Assembly (NCBI RefSeq): GCF_002216775.1
Contig: NZ_CP022315.1
Location: 1,240,001 to 1,304,000 of the forward strand
Length of the DNA: 64,000 bases
Source of the DNA: Virgibacillus phasianinus
Lineage (GTDB): Bacteria > Bacillota > Bacilli > Bacillales > Amphibacillaceae
Direction of reading: 5' to 3'
In this document: piece by piece, positions 15,818 through 24,388 of the stretch
Position numbering within the stretch: the stretch's first letter is position 1
Layout: each line of letters starts with the position of its first letter
Notes under the pieces: model-generated
Database searches by the model: none
Told to the model about the DNA's origin: nothing
Seen by the model: only the letters and a program-made list of their open reading frames with translations
Translations under genes and position numbers: made by a program

Positions 15818-16141
15818 TTATAGGATAATCGTATCCCCTTCGCCAATATCGTTCCTTGCAATCGTACCAAGCGGCAGTTCAAGTGCGGAATAGGCACCGT
15901 TCACTGGTGCGACCATTTTCCATGGTTTTAAATTGGGGATAGCTTTAACAACGGCGTTTTTTTGATCAAGAAAAACGACATCGATAGGAAATCGCATGAA
16001 AAACATGTGGACTGAGTTGCATGGCGCAATAAGTAATCCCTCCTTTGTTATTGGTTCTTTATAAAATAATAGCCCTTTCAATCGCTTTCCAAAGCTGTTT
16101 GCATGTTTAATCTGTAATTGATGTCTGATTAACTTAGGCAT
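15818..16141 (-). CDS. DUF192 family protein
   Basis: A 107-residue protein with the DUF192 (PF02643) hallmarks: GKRLKGLLFYK near the start, then NSVHMFFMRFPIDVVFLDQ and the C-terminal ALELPLGTIARNDIGEGD. The fold is a small beta barrel of unknown function, often encoded beside Tad pilus genes, as here (divergent from flp). The start at 16141 is set by AAGGAGGT on the minus strand, ten bases upstream; an in-frame ATG at 16168 lies beyond that site. Confidence 0.85.
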   Translation of the reverse strand: MPKLIRHQLQIKHANSFGKRLKGLLFYKEPITKEGLLIAPCNSVHMFFMRFPIDVVFLDQKNAVVKAIPNLKPWKMVAPVNGAYSALELPLGTIARNDIGEGDTIIL

Positions 16142-16232
16142 AAACGGTGTAACCTCCTTCTTATTCATGTGTTCATTATATAGAATAATATGTTCTTTAA
16201 AAAATATGAAATAGTAAGAAATAACTAGAAAA

Positions 16233-16318
16233 CGTGCGATTTTGCACGAAAAACGTTCTGTATATAGTACAAATGGGCTAATTTGGAGTTTTTCAATTGA
16301 TTTCGTTCTGTATATAAT
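16233..16318 (+). promoter_or_regulatory. Regulatory region of the flp/tad operon
   Basis: CGTGC-N6-GCACG (16233-16248) is an inverted repeat. The 13-mer CGTTCTGTATATA occurs twice, at 16254-16266 and 16304-16316, 50 bases apart. TATAAT at 16313-16318 is a good -10 with only a weak -35 (TTTCAA, 16291-16296), suggesting an activator-dependent promoter. The whole 230-base gap between the DUF192 gene and flp is otherwise non-coding. Confidence 0.5.
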
Positions 16319-16371
16319 CTAATTATGTTCAATATAAAGAACGAACAAAAAACCCTTAGGAGGAAACACAA

Positions 16372-16545
16372 ATGAAAAATCAATTAACAAGGCTTTTTAA
16401 AGAAGAAGAAGGACAAGCAATGACAGAGTATGGGTTATTAATTGGACTAATTGCAATAGCGGTTGTAGCGGTTTTGGTAGTATTAGGGCCACAATTAGCA
16501 GCATTGTTCCAGTCGATTTCGGATGAACTTCCGGATGCTCCATAA
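16372..16545 (+). CDS. flp: Flp-type prepilin (Tad pilus major subunit)
   Basis: A 57-residue class IVb prepilin. After a 14-residue charged leader (with KEEEG) comes the processing site G14/Q15, giving a mature protein that starts QAMTEYGLLIGLIAIAVVAV, with the conserved Glu at mature position 5 and Tyr at 6, then a long hydrophobic helix and a short polar tail (FQSISDELPDAP). The leader would be cut by the prepilin peptidase encoded next. TTAGGAGG (16356-16363) precedes ATG. It is the first gene of the tad operon; it is short, and its ten-base overlap-free spacing to the next gene suggests separate high translation. Confidence 0.93.
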   Translation: MKNQLTRLFKEEEGQAMTEYGLLIGLIAIAVVAVLVVLGPQLAALFQSISDELPDAP

Positions 16546-16605
16546 TAAAATTAGTAGCCCTGCTTCCATGCAGGGCTAACTTATTCATGAAAGGAGAAAA
16601 TTCAA

Positions 16606-17115
16606 ATGACAAATCTAGCACCTATCCTCATTCTAACAATCTCCATCATCACAGATCTGCGCAATCGAAAAATTTTAAACATTGTTACCTTACCAGCAAT
16701 CTTAATTGCACTAGCATTCCACACCATTACCACAGGCTTAGATGGTTTTCTATTCAGTGGTCAAGGATTTCTGGTAGGACTTGGCTTATTGCTCATCCCG
16801 TTTCTAATGGGGGGAATTGGCGCAGGGGATGTCAAACTGCTGGCTGCAATCGGTGCGCTGAAAGGTACTGTGTTTGTTCTTTATACAGGTATATATGCCG
16901 GAATTATCGGCGGGCTAATTGCAATTTTTATCCTTGTAAAACAAAGAAAATTGGGATTTACGTTGAAACATATGCTATTTTCAGCAGTTTTTTTAAAAGG
17001 AACAAAAGGATCTTTACAGGTGCCTGCTGATAAAGGAAATACACTATCGATTCCCTATGCAGTTTCCATTGCAATCGGTGCAATATTAACATTCTTACTG
17101 GAGACAAATCTATGA
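16606..17115 (+). CDS. tadV: Tad prepilin peptidase (A24 family, TadV/CpaA)
   Basis: A 169-residue membrane aspartyl protease. The catalytic aspartates are D17 (in ITDLRNRK) and D75 (in GIGAGDVKLL, the GxGD motif). It has about five to six hydrophobic helices and lacks the N-terminal methylase domain of PilD, as expected for TadV/CpaA. It cleaves the Flp prepilin and probably TadE/TadG pseudopilin leaders. ATG at 16606 follows AAAGGAG. It overlaps tadE by 4 bases. Confidence 0.92.
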   Translation: MTNLAPILILTISIITDLRNRKILNIVTLPAILIALAFHTITTGLDGFLFSGQGFLVGLGLLLIPFLMGGIGAGDVKLLAAIGALKGTVFVLYTGIYAGIIGGLIAIFILVKQRKLGFTLKHMLFSAVFLKGTKGSLQVPADKGNTLSIPYAVSIAIGAILTFLLETNL

Positions 17116-17489
17116 GATCACAAAAAGGACAATCAATCGTTGAAACTGCATTAATCATTCCGATATTACTAATCCTGCTTTTCGGTATTACCGATTTTGC
17201 CAGGATTTTTCACGCCTATTTAACACTTGACCATGCTGGTCGAGAAGCAGCAAGAGCTGCAACAGTTGGGGCAACGGACTCTGAAATTGAGCTTAAGATT
17301 GCAAATACGACAAGCGGCCTAGATCAAAGCAAGCTGGAGGAGACAATTTCACCCGGAGATGGAAATAGAAAAAGCGGCAGTGAAATAACTATTACCCTAA
17401 CATATCCTGTTGATTTCCTCACTCCGATTATTGGTCAGATTATTGAAGAATTTCCATTAAAAGATGAAACAGTAATGAGGGTGGAATGA
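17112..17489 (+). CDS. tadE: TadE-like minor pseudopilin
   Basis: A 125-residue protein with a pseudopilin N-terminus: MRSQKG then QSIVETALIIPILLILLFGI, where cleavage is expected after G6 and the conserved Glu (E11) is at mature position 5. The sequence FHAYLTLDHAGREAARAA is the TadE (PF07811) signature. The C-terminal part is a soluble outward domain. It would be a minor pilin at the base or tip of the Flp pilus. ATG overlaps the end of tadV, and its stop overlaps the next start. Confidence 0.88.
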   Translation: MRSQKGQSIVETALIIPILLILLFGITDFARIFHAYLTLDHAGREAARAATVGATDSEIELKIANTTSGLDQSKLEETISPGDGNRKSGSEITITLTYPVDFLTPIIGQIIEEFPLKDETVMRVE

Positions 17490-18436
17490 TGAAGCGATAC
17501 GGTAAAGCAATTTTCGCGATGTTTAAAGAACAGGAGGGTGTCGCCATGATTTTGGTGGCGCTTTGCATGTTTATGTTTATTGGATTTACCGCAATCGTTG
17601 TAGATGCCGGCGGGTTATTCCTGGAAAAAAGCCGTTTACAGAAATCACTTGATGCCGCTGTTCTTGGCGGGGCACAGCTGCTAAAGGTATCGCAGGCGGA
17701 GGCAGAAGAAACTGCTATCGATATTGCTGCTGAGAATGGTTTTACTGTAACGGGCAGCGAGGTGGTGACTGACGAAAGTTCAATCGAGATACATAAAACT
17801 GTCAATAAAGTCCTGTCTTTTGCACGGGTGTTAGGTATTAATGATGCGAATGTAGGCGCAGTGGCCAAGGCAAAAGTACTGCAGACCCTTGTAAAAGGTA
17901 ACGATATTATACCTGTTGCCTTTGAACGGCGTGTTCTTAAAAATGGCGGGGGTTACGGGGAGCTATACGATATGCATGCAAAGCCCGGTGAGTCAAAACG
18001 CGGGAACTACGGCTTCCTGGCTGTTGATGGAAGAGGAGCAAATAATCTAGGCGATGCTATCAGGGATGGGGTCACCATGGAAGTGGGCGAGACACTATAT
18101 ACAGAACCAGGATTAAATTGGGGCAAAGTCAGGGAAGCTTTCCAAGATAGAATTGCCGAGGACGCTAGGAAACCGGACTGTTCAGACTATCAAACCGCAG
18201 ATAATACCTGCAGCCGTATCATAACGGTTCCAGTGATTGAAACATTTGATGGTCTGCATGGAAGGGATCAATTGCAGGTTATTGGTTTTGCCGCTTTTTG
18301 GATTGAGGAAGTGGTTGCAAGCGGAAACGATAAGGGGGTTACCGGGCGTTTCATTGAATTCGTCAGAGGCGGTGAATTTGATCCAGTGGAAGATGGAGAC
18401 TACTTTGGTATTTCGGGCGTCAAGCTCGTTAAATAA
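17486..18436 (+). CDS. tadG: TadG-like pilus assembly protein
   Basis: A 316-residue protein with a pseudopilin-like leader (KEQEG, residues 14-18, then VAMILVALCMFMFIGFTAIV) and the block VDAGGLFLEKSRLQKSLDAAVLGGAQLL, the typical TadG N-terminus (PF13400-like). The large outward region contains NGGGYGELYD and two cysteines (about C232 and C239 in DCSDYQTADNTCSR) that could pair. Unlike TadE it lacks the Glu at position 5. Start codons 17486 and 17489 are adjacent (ATGATG). It is translationally coupled to tadE. Confidence 0.82.
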   Translation: MMKRYGKAIFAMFKEQEGVAMILVALCMFMFIGFTAIVVDAGGLFLEKSRLQKSLDAAVLGGAQLLKVSQAEAEETAIDIAAENGFTVTGSEVVTDESSIEIHKTVNKVLSFARVLGINDANVGAVAKAKVLQTLVKGNDIIPVAFERRVLKNGGGYGELYDMHAKPGESKRGNYGFLAVDGRGANNLGDAIRDGVTMEVGETLYTEPGLNWGKVREAFQDRIAEDARKPDCSDYQTADNTCSRIITVPVIETFDGLHGRDQLQVIGFAAFWIEEVVASGNDKGVTGRFIEFVRGGEFDPVEDGDYFGISGVKLVK

Positions 18437-18464
18437 ACTAAATTTTGAATAAGCAGGTGAGCAA

Positions 18465-19082
18465 ATGACCACGAAGAAAATCTGGTTAATCGCGATGGTA
18501 TTTGGGATTATTGCTGCAGGGTTGTTGTATGTCATGGTTATAAATAATGAAAACCAATCCGCAATTCCTGCACGGGCAACAGCTTCTGATGATGTAAAAG
18601 AAAAGGAAGCGGACCAAAAGAAAGAAGAGGAAATGAAAGCAGAAGAAGCTAACGAATTTGATTTGAAGTCAGAAAAGGTAACAGGAAATGAGATGATTCC
18701 GGTATCTGATGGTAACCGGGCAATGACTATAGCAGTTAATGACGTCCAAGGCGTCTCTGGGAATATTGAACCGGGTTCCCATATTGACGTTGTTGCTGTT
18801 ATGAAAGCACCAGAGAAAAAATCGAAGGAACAGCATGACTCTGCAACGCTTCTCTTGCAAAATGCCAAGGTGTTAGCGATCGGTCATGCGGCAGATGACG
18901 AGGAGACGAAAAAGCGATATCAGATGATAACAGTGGAAGTATCTCCAAAAGAAGGGCTTACATTAGGGTTTGCCACCAGATATGACCTGTATGTAATGCT
19001 TAGAAAAGACGGCGATAAGAAGCTAGAGCCGGATCATACGCATATTCATGAAGATGATTTACACGAAGGGGTGTTTAAATAA
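18465..19082 (+). CDS. cpaB: CpaB/RcpC-like pilus assembly protein
   Basis: A 205-residue protein. One N-terminal membrane helix (residues 5-25) is followed by a Lys/Glu-rich linker (about 42-72) and a domain with GNRAMTIAVNDVQGVSGNIE and PGSHIDVVAVM, the RcpC/CpaB signature, in place of the full SAF plus RcpC arrangement. In Gram-negatives this protein steers the secretin; here there is no outer membrane, so it may link the pilus base to the cell wall. Start ATG at 18465 follows AGGTGAG. Its stop overlaps the next start. Confidence 0.82.
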   Translation: MTTKKIWLIAMVFGIIAAGLLYVMVINNENQSAIPARATASDDVKEKEADQKKEEEMKAEEANEFDLKSEKVTGNEMIPVSDGNRAMTIAVNDVQGVSGNIEPGSHIDVVAVMKAPEKKSKEQHDSATLLLQNAKVLAIGHAADDEETKKRYQMITVEVSPKEGLTLGFATRYDLYVMLRKDGDKKLEPDHTHIHEDDLHEGVFK

Positions 19083-20263
19083 TGGCGAAAATTTTATCAG
19101 TGGCTGGAAATGATGAATGGAAATCAAAACTGGATCAGATTACGTTGGCTGGCAAGCATAAAGTAACCTGGGCAGCAGATGAGTCGGATTTATACGATCA
19201 ATTGCAAAAAGCAGAAACGGCTATTGTTTTATTACCACTTTCCAATTCGTACAATGTGTATAGTTTATGTGCCAAAGTAACCCAGGTATTTCCCCAGACA
19301 GCAGCACTGCTTGTCTTTCGTTTGGAAGAGGAGCTTGATATGAAGAAGGCATTAAGAGCAGGTGCGAGTGATATTATTTTTCTTTCATCTGCGCTTTCAA
19401 AAATAAAAGAGGACATCGATATTGCAATGGAAGATAGTGCAAATAAGGAAGCGAATCGACCGAATGCCCCAGTTAAAAACGGCAAAGTAATAACGATTGC
19501 CAGCACCAAGGGTGGAGTTGGAAAAACGACTGTTGCAGTTAATCTGGCGGTTGCTTATGGGAAGAAATTAGCAAAGGTTGCAATTGTCGATCTGGATCTG
19601 CAATTTGGGGATGTGGCCATGCTTTGCGATGTAAAGCCAAGGAAAACCATTTATGACTGGGTAAAAGAAAATCGGGAAGCAGCCCAAATGGAGGGCTTCT
19701 TGACGGCCTTCAAGGATGGCATTTCCATTCTAGCTGCTCCGCAACGGCCTGAATTTGCTGAGGTTATCAAAGGTAATGATGTAAGGAAGGCAATCCATTT
19801 GTTAAAGAAGCAATATGATCTGATTATTATTGATGCATCCAGTCATATGGATGAAAATGTCATTGTTGCACTTGAGAACTCGGATGAAATTTTGCTCATG
19901 ACTCATCTTGACCTGCCAAGTTTAAAAAACAGCAAGATATTGATGGATACCTTAACCGCTTTAAAGGTTGATGGGCGAACCAAAGTAGTAGTAAATCGGC
20001 AGACGAAGGTTAAAGGATTAAATACCGATATGGTAGAAAAAGTAATCGGCGAAAAAGTGTTCACATCTTTGCCAGCCATGGAAAAGGTGATGGTAACGTC
20101 AGTAAATGAAGGTAATCCGCTCGGTTATTCAAACCCAAGATCACAGGTGGCAAAACAAATTTTCCAAATGGCAGAAATGCTGTCCAACCCAATAAACCAT
20201 GGCACAAAAGTTAAAAACAGGAAGAAAGCGAAACGAATGGCACATGCAGGGGGACACACGTAA
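19082..20263 (+). CDS. tadZ: TadZ/CpaE-like ParA/MinD-family ATPase
   Basis: A 393-residue protein. The N-terminal about 120 residues have a receiver-like alpha/beta fold (LSVAGNDEWKSKLDQI ... LRAGASDIIFLSSAL) without an obvious phospho-acceptor, followed by a deviant-Walker-A ATPase: STKGGVGKTTVAVNLAVAYG (about 140-159), switch I DLDLQFGDVAML and a LIIIDASSHMDE Walker B. TadZ localises the pilus machine at the membrane or pole. The basic C-terminus (KVKNRKKAKRMA) could bind membrane. ATG overlaps the cpaB stop codon. Confidence 0.9.
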   Translation: MAKILSVAGNDEWKSKLDQITLAGKHKVTWAADESDLYDQLQKAETAIVLLPLSNSYNVYSLCAKVTQVFPQTAALLVFRLEEELDMKKALRAGASDIIFLSSALSKIKEDIDIAMEDSANKEANRPNAPVKNGKVITIASTKGGVGKTTVAVNLAVAYGKKLAKVAIVDLDLQFGDVAMLCDVKPRKTIYDWVKENREAAQMEGFLTAFKDGISILAAPQRPEFAEVIKGNDVRKAIHLLKKQYDLIIIDASSHMDENVIVALENSDEILLMTHLDLPSLKNSKILMDTLTALKVDGRTKVVVNRQTKVKGLNTDMVEKVIGEKVFTSLPAMEKVMVTSVNEGNPLGYSNPRSQVAKQIFQMAEMLSNPINHGTKVKNRKKAKRMAHAGGHT

Positions 20264-21612
20264 TGTCATTATTAACAAGGTTGGGTGGAACGGAGCAAGG
20301 GGTTGATAAGGTTCAGGTTACGGAAAAGCCTGTAATTAAACCACTAAAAACTGACAAACAGTCATCGAAACTGGAACATAGGCTGCATAATTTTTTTGTT
20401 GAAGAAATCAAGAAACCGGCGAATCAGGGAAATGATATTGAATCACTAATTGAAAAGCTTGCTGAGGAATTTTTTGAAAAAGAAGGAAATCATCTGACGT
20501 TTGAACAGAAAAAACAATTAATCAAAGATGTATCCCATGAATTAACCGGTTATGGCCCCATCTCGCCACTGCTTGCCGATCCAAATGTAACAGAGGTAAT
20601 GGTGAACGGGCCGAATGACGTTTATATTGAAATCAATGGCCGAATCGAAAAAACAGCTACACATTTTCGCGATGATAGGCATGTACTCCGTGTAATTGAA
20701 AAAATAGTTGCCCCACTTGGACGAAGAATTGATGAAAGTATTCCGATGGTTGATGCACGACTGCCAGATGGGTCGCGGGTTAATGCGATTATTCCGCCAC
20801 TTGCGCTTAACGGGCCAACGATAACGATTCGAAAGTTTTCCGAAATACCGTTTACAATCCATGAACTTGTTCGGATGGGCACATTAACTGAAAATATGGC
20901 TGCCTTTTTACGGGCGGCAGTGGAGGCAAAACTTAATATTTTTATTAGCGGCGGTACAGGTTCGGGTAAAACGAGTACATTGAATGTGATGTCATCGTTT
21001 ATTCCGCATCATGAACGAATAGTGACGATTGAAGATTCAGCAGAATTAAAACTCATGCAGGACCATGTGGTATCACTGGAATCGCGTCCTAAAAATATTG
21101 AAGGCCAGGGCGAAATTACCATCCGGGATCTTGTGCGAAATTCACTCCGGATGCGGCCTGACCGGGTTATTATCGGTGAGGTGCGCAGTGCGGAAACGCT
21201 GGATATGCTCCAGGCAATGAATACCGGTCACGATGGCAGCCTTGGAACCGGCCATGCAAACACACCAAGGGATTTGCTGGCCAGACTTGAAACGATGGTA
21301 CTGATGGCCGGGTTTGATTTACCGATAAGAGCGATCCGAGAACAGATTTCTGGTGCCCTTGATTTGATTGTACAACAGGCAAGAATGCGGGACGGGTCAA
21401 GAAAGATTATTCGGATTACCGAAGTTCTGGGGCTTGAAGGGGATACGATCGTTCTTCAGGATATCTTCGTCTACAAAGAACAACACAACCTGGAAAATGG
21501 AAGACTGGAAGGAAAATTTAACACAACTGGAATACGACCAAATTGTATTGAAAGGCTGGAACTGGCTGGCCATCGTTTACAAGGGATTTTTAACACTAAG
21601 GAGGAATGGTGA
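20263..21612 (+). CDS. tadA: TadA/CpaF secretion ATPase
   Basis: A 449-residue type II/IV secretion ATPase of the CpaF branch. An N-terminal helical domain (to about residue 110) precedes VTEVMVNGPNDVYIEINGRI, the RIDESIPMVDARLPDGSRVNA segment, Walker A GGTGSGKTST (about 229-238), the Asp box, Walker B (RVIIGEVRSAE) and the His box TGHANTPRDLLARLETMV. It hydrolyses ATP to drive Flp pilus assembly, and possibly retraction, together with TadB/TadC. ATG overlaps the tadZ stop by one base. Confidence 0.93.
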   Translation: MSLLTRLGGTEQGVDKVQVTEKPVIKPLKTDKQSSKLEHRLHNFFVEEIKKPANQGNDIESLIEKLAEEFFEKEGNHLTFEQKKQLIKDVSHELTGYGPISPLLADPNVTEVMVNGPNDVYIEINGRIEKTATHFRDDRHVLRVIEKIVAPLGRRIDESIPMVDARLPDGSRVNAIIPPLALNGPTITIRKFSEIPFTIHELVRMGTLTENMAAFLRAAVEAKLNIFISGGTGSGKTSTLNVMSSFIPHHERIVTIEDSAELKLMQDHVVSLESRPKNIEGQGEITIRDLVRNSLRMRPDRVIIGEVRSAETLDMLQAMNTGHDGSLGTGHANTPRDLLARLETMVLMAGFDLPIRAIREQISGALDLIVQQARMRDGSRKIIRITEVLGLEGDTIVLQDIFVYKEQHNLENGRLEGKFNTTGIRPNCIERLELAGHRLQGIFNTKEEW

Positions 21613-22579
21613 TGACCAATTCCCTTATCTATTTGCTTGTAATTACTTTTATCGCTGTTACGGTCCTTGCCAAACTTATCCTCTCCCATGTGCTTTATAA
21701 GGCAAAATATGAGAAGCGGTTGAAGAAGTATATAGAAATCAAAACCGTTGATAAGCATGAAAATAAAAAGGAAATCAGCCAGCCAAGTGAACGTTTTTAT
21801 TTAAAGAGGGTGAGCAGCGGAATTGAAAGAGTACTCAATCTATCCAAGCATGAAAAATTGCTCGTGCAATCAGGTATTCAGTTATCGCAGGGAGAAGTGT
21901 TCATTGGCAGATTAATGGTTGCCGTTATCGCCATCTCGATTGGAGTCTTTTATGATTTTCCTATTTTGCTGATTATTTCCTGCGGCTTTGTTGGATTCTA
22001 TTTACCGATTATGTATGTAAAGAAAGGACGGAAGAAGCGTTTGGAGAAGTGTTCCAATCAGCTTGGTGAGGCACTGGGTACGATGGCAAATGCACTGCGG
22101 GCAGGGTTTAGTTTCATGCAGGCGATGAAGATGGTCGCTAAAGAAATAGATGACCCGCTTGGACCGGAATTCTCGAAGGCATTACAGGAAATTAATTATG
22201 GTGTTTCAGTTGAAAATGCTTTTAGGGGTCTGATAGAGCGATTGCCAGATAAGGAACTCGAAATTGTTTTGAACACGCTAATTATTCAGCGGTCAACCGG
22301 GGGAACCTAGCCTATTTACTAGAAACTATGCAGGAGACCATCATTGATCGATCACGAGTGAAGGATGAGGTAAACACACTAACCGCACAAGGAAAGATGT
22401 CTTCTACTGTTATTACGATCCTGCCTATTGCACTTGCGGTTTATCTGAAGCTAGTTAATCCAGAATATTTTCAAATGCTATTCTCCCACCCACTCGGATG
22501 GGTCATGGTCATCTTCGGCTCAATCAGCATTGTTCTAGGCTGGATTTTTATCAAAAAAATTGTACACATTGAGGTGTAG
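21612..22579 (+). pseudogene. tadB: TadB inner-membrane platform protein, frameshifted
   Basis: A GspF/TadB-type platform protein that would be about 322 residues. It has N-terminal helices, a basic loop, the T2SSF domain (LGEALGTMANALRAGFSFMQ ... GPEFSKALQEINYGVSVENA) and C-terminal helices. The frame breaks in the G-run 22299-22303. The first frame stops at 22310; adding one G gives RSTGGNLAYLLETMQETIID and continues into the downstream frame to 22579. ATG at 21612 is chosen for the AAGGAGG at 21599-21604. All other tad genes look intact, so this may be a sequencing error; if real, the pilus would be non-functional. Confidence 0.88.
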
Positions 22580-22582
22580 CAT

Positions 22583-23515
22583 GTGATATCAATTTACTTC
22601 GTATTATGCAGCGCATTTTGTTTCATGCTTGTCATCGGAGCGGTATTAAGCCAAGTATATAAAAAGCAAATTGCTATTTCAAATCGGGCGGCAGCATACT
22701 TTGGTATCGATGAAGAAAACGGATTCCAGGAAAAGAAACGAACGAAAAAAGGGAATAAAAACCATTTACTACTCATGAAGAAAATCAGTGATAAAGCAAA
22801 AGGCGTGATTGATCAACGAATGCCAGCTACTAAGAAAAAAGAGTTGGAACAACGGCTGCGTGAGGCGGGATATCCGCTTAACTTATCGTCGGCTGATTTC
22901 CGCTTCCTTCAATTTGTAATTGGAGTTGTTTTGTTCGTTATGGTGTATGCCTTGTTAGGGAAATCTGGTATGACGCTGTTATCAAGCATCTTATTGGCTG
23001 GAATTTTGTCCGCCATAGGGATGTATTATCCATCGTTTTATTTAAGTGTGATTATCAAGAAACGAAGGTATGAGATTCAAAAGAAAATGCCCGATTTCTT
23101 TGATATGGTTACTTTATCGATTGAAGCTGGCATGGGACTTGATGCATCTCTGCAAAAGGTTTGCAATCAAATGAAGGGACCACTTTCCGACGAATTCCAG
23201 CAAACGCTTGAAGATATGCGGCTTGGTAAATCAAGGCGCGAGGCACTAGCCGATCTCCGGAGCCGCGTTCCGGTGCACCAGTTTCAAAGCATTATCACAT
23301 CTTTGATTCAAGCCGATATGCTGGGGGTTGGCATGGCCAAAGTTCTTCGTTCGCTTACACTAAGGATCAGGGAGCAACGAACACAATTGGCTAGAGAGCA
23401 GGCCATGAAAGCTCCAGTGAAAATGGTATTTCCGATGTTGCTGTTTATTTTTCCAGCAATATTCATTGTGTTATTGGGTCCGTTAATTATTTATTTGCTA
23501 CAGACCTTATTATAA
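22583..23515 (+). CDS. tadC: TadC inner-membrane platform protein
   Basis: A 310-residue GspF-like protein. Membrane helices flank a cytoplasmic region, and the T2SSF domain has KMPDFFDMVTLSIEAGMGLD, LSDEFQQTLEDMRLGKSRRE and LIQADMLGVGMAKVLRSLTL. C-terminal helices are near residues 272-308. TadC pairs with TadB to form the assembly platform on which TadA acts. GTG at 22583 is the start, behind GAGGTG (22571-22576). It is the last gene of the tad operon. Confidence 0.9.
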   Translation: MISIYFVLCSAFCFMLVIGAVLSQVYKKQIAISNRAAAYFGIDEENGFQEKKRTKKGNKNHLLLMKKISDKAKGVIDQRMPATKKKELEQRLREAGYPLNLSSADFRFLQFVIGVVLFVMVYALLGKSGMTLLSSILLAGILSAIGMYYPSFYLSVIIKKRRYEIQKKMPDFFDMVTLSIEAGMGLDASLQKVCNQMKGPLSDEFQQTLEDMRLGKSRREALADLRSRVPVHQFQSIITSLIQADMLGVGMAKVLRSLTLRIREQRTQLAREQAMKAPVKMVFPMLLFIFPAIFIVLLGPLIIYLLQTLL

Positions 23516-23599
23516 AGGGTACCTCTTCAGCCCCTGGCTAGGTATATGATCAATATTTTGGTAGACTTAAAAGCATCATGAAGTAAAGGGCGGAAACGA

Positions 23600-24079
23600 A
23601 TGAAAATCACGATTGTAACGGTTGGTAAATTAAAAGAAAAGTATCTTAAACAAGGCATCCAGGAGTATTTAAAGCGGCTGACTGCCTATGCCAAGGTAGA
23701 CATCATTGAAGTTGCTGATGAAAAGGCACCAGAAAACATGAGCGAAGCGGAAATGTTGGAAGTGAAACAGAAAGAGGGCGAACGGATTCTGGGCAACATT
23801 GGACAGGATACCTATGTCATCACCCTAGAAATCAACGGCAAAATGTTAAGTTCCGAACAACTGGCAGCCAAAATGGATCAACTCGCAACATACGGCAAAA
23901 GTAAAATTGCCTTTGTGATAGGCGGATCACTTGGTATTAGCGAAGCGGTGCAGAAGCGGAGTGACCTCGCATTGTCTTTTTCCAAAATGACATTTCCGCA
24001 TCAGTTAATGCGGTTGGTTTTGGTGGAACAGGTTTATCGGGGATTTCGTATTAATCGAGGGGAACCGTACCATAAATGA
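23600..24079 (+). CDS. rlmH: 23S rRNA (pseudouridine1915-N3)-methyltransferase RlmH
   Basis: A 159-residue SPOUT methyltransferase, full length for the family. It begins [20 protein letters not shown], has the knot glycine loop VIGGSLGIS (about residues 104-112) and ends with [20 protein letters not shown] plus GEPYHK, the conserved C-terminal tail. It methylates pseudouridine 1915 in helix 69 of 23S rRNA using SAM, as a homodimer on the 70S ribosome. ATG at 23600. It is a single gene after the tad operon. Confidence 0.96.
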   Translation: MKITIVTVGKLKEKYLKQGIQEYLKRLTAYAKVDIIEVADEKAPENMSEAEMLEVKQKEGERILGNIGQDTYVITLEINGKMLSSEQLAAKMDQLATYGKSKIAFVIGGSLGISEAVQKRSDLALSFSKMTFPHQLMRLVLVEQVYRGFRINRGEPYHK

Positions 24080-24245
24080 AAAAAACTTCAATATGTATTC
24101 AATATAGACAATCGCTTTCAAAGCCCCTGATTTTGGGATTATAATTTTTGGATTTAAGGATTGTTTCTAAAGCATTTAACTTTCATTAAAAATTTAAAAT
24201 AGTATTGAAATTTTGTTGCTTATGTAGTAAATTTATATTAATTAC

Positions 24246-24258
24246 ATACCAATGGTAT
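24246..24258. promoter_or_regulatory. Palindrome ATACC-AAT-GGTAT, candidate TetR operator (distal)
   Basis: A perfect 5-3-5 inverted repeat about 130 bases upstream of the TetR start codon. The same arms recur at 24370-24382. The rest of the 310-base gap after rlmH is A/T-rich with no other clear element. Confidence 0.5.
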
Positions 24259-24369
24259 TTAATTGAAAAACTATAGCTGATAAATCTTCCAACATCACCC
24301 TTATTTAAAAAGTAACGGCCAGTTGGCTGGATATTGATCATACATAAAAAATAATACACAATTACTTCA

Positions 24370-24382
24370 ATACCGGGGGTAT
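24370..24382. promoter_or_regulatory. Palindrome ATACC-GGG-GGTAT, candidate TetR operator (proximal)
   Basis: It has the same arms as the 24246 site and overlaps the ribosome binding site of the tetR gene, just seven bases before its TTG start. Autorepression by the TetR product is the simplest reading. Confidence 0.55.
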
Positions 24383-24388
24383 AGCAGC

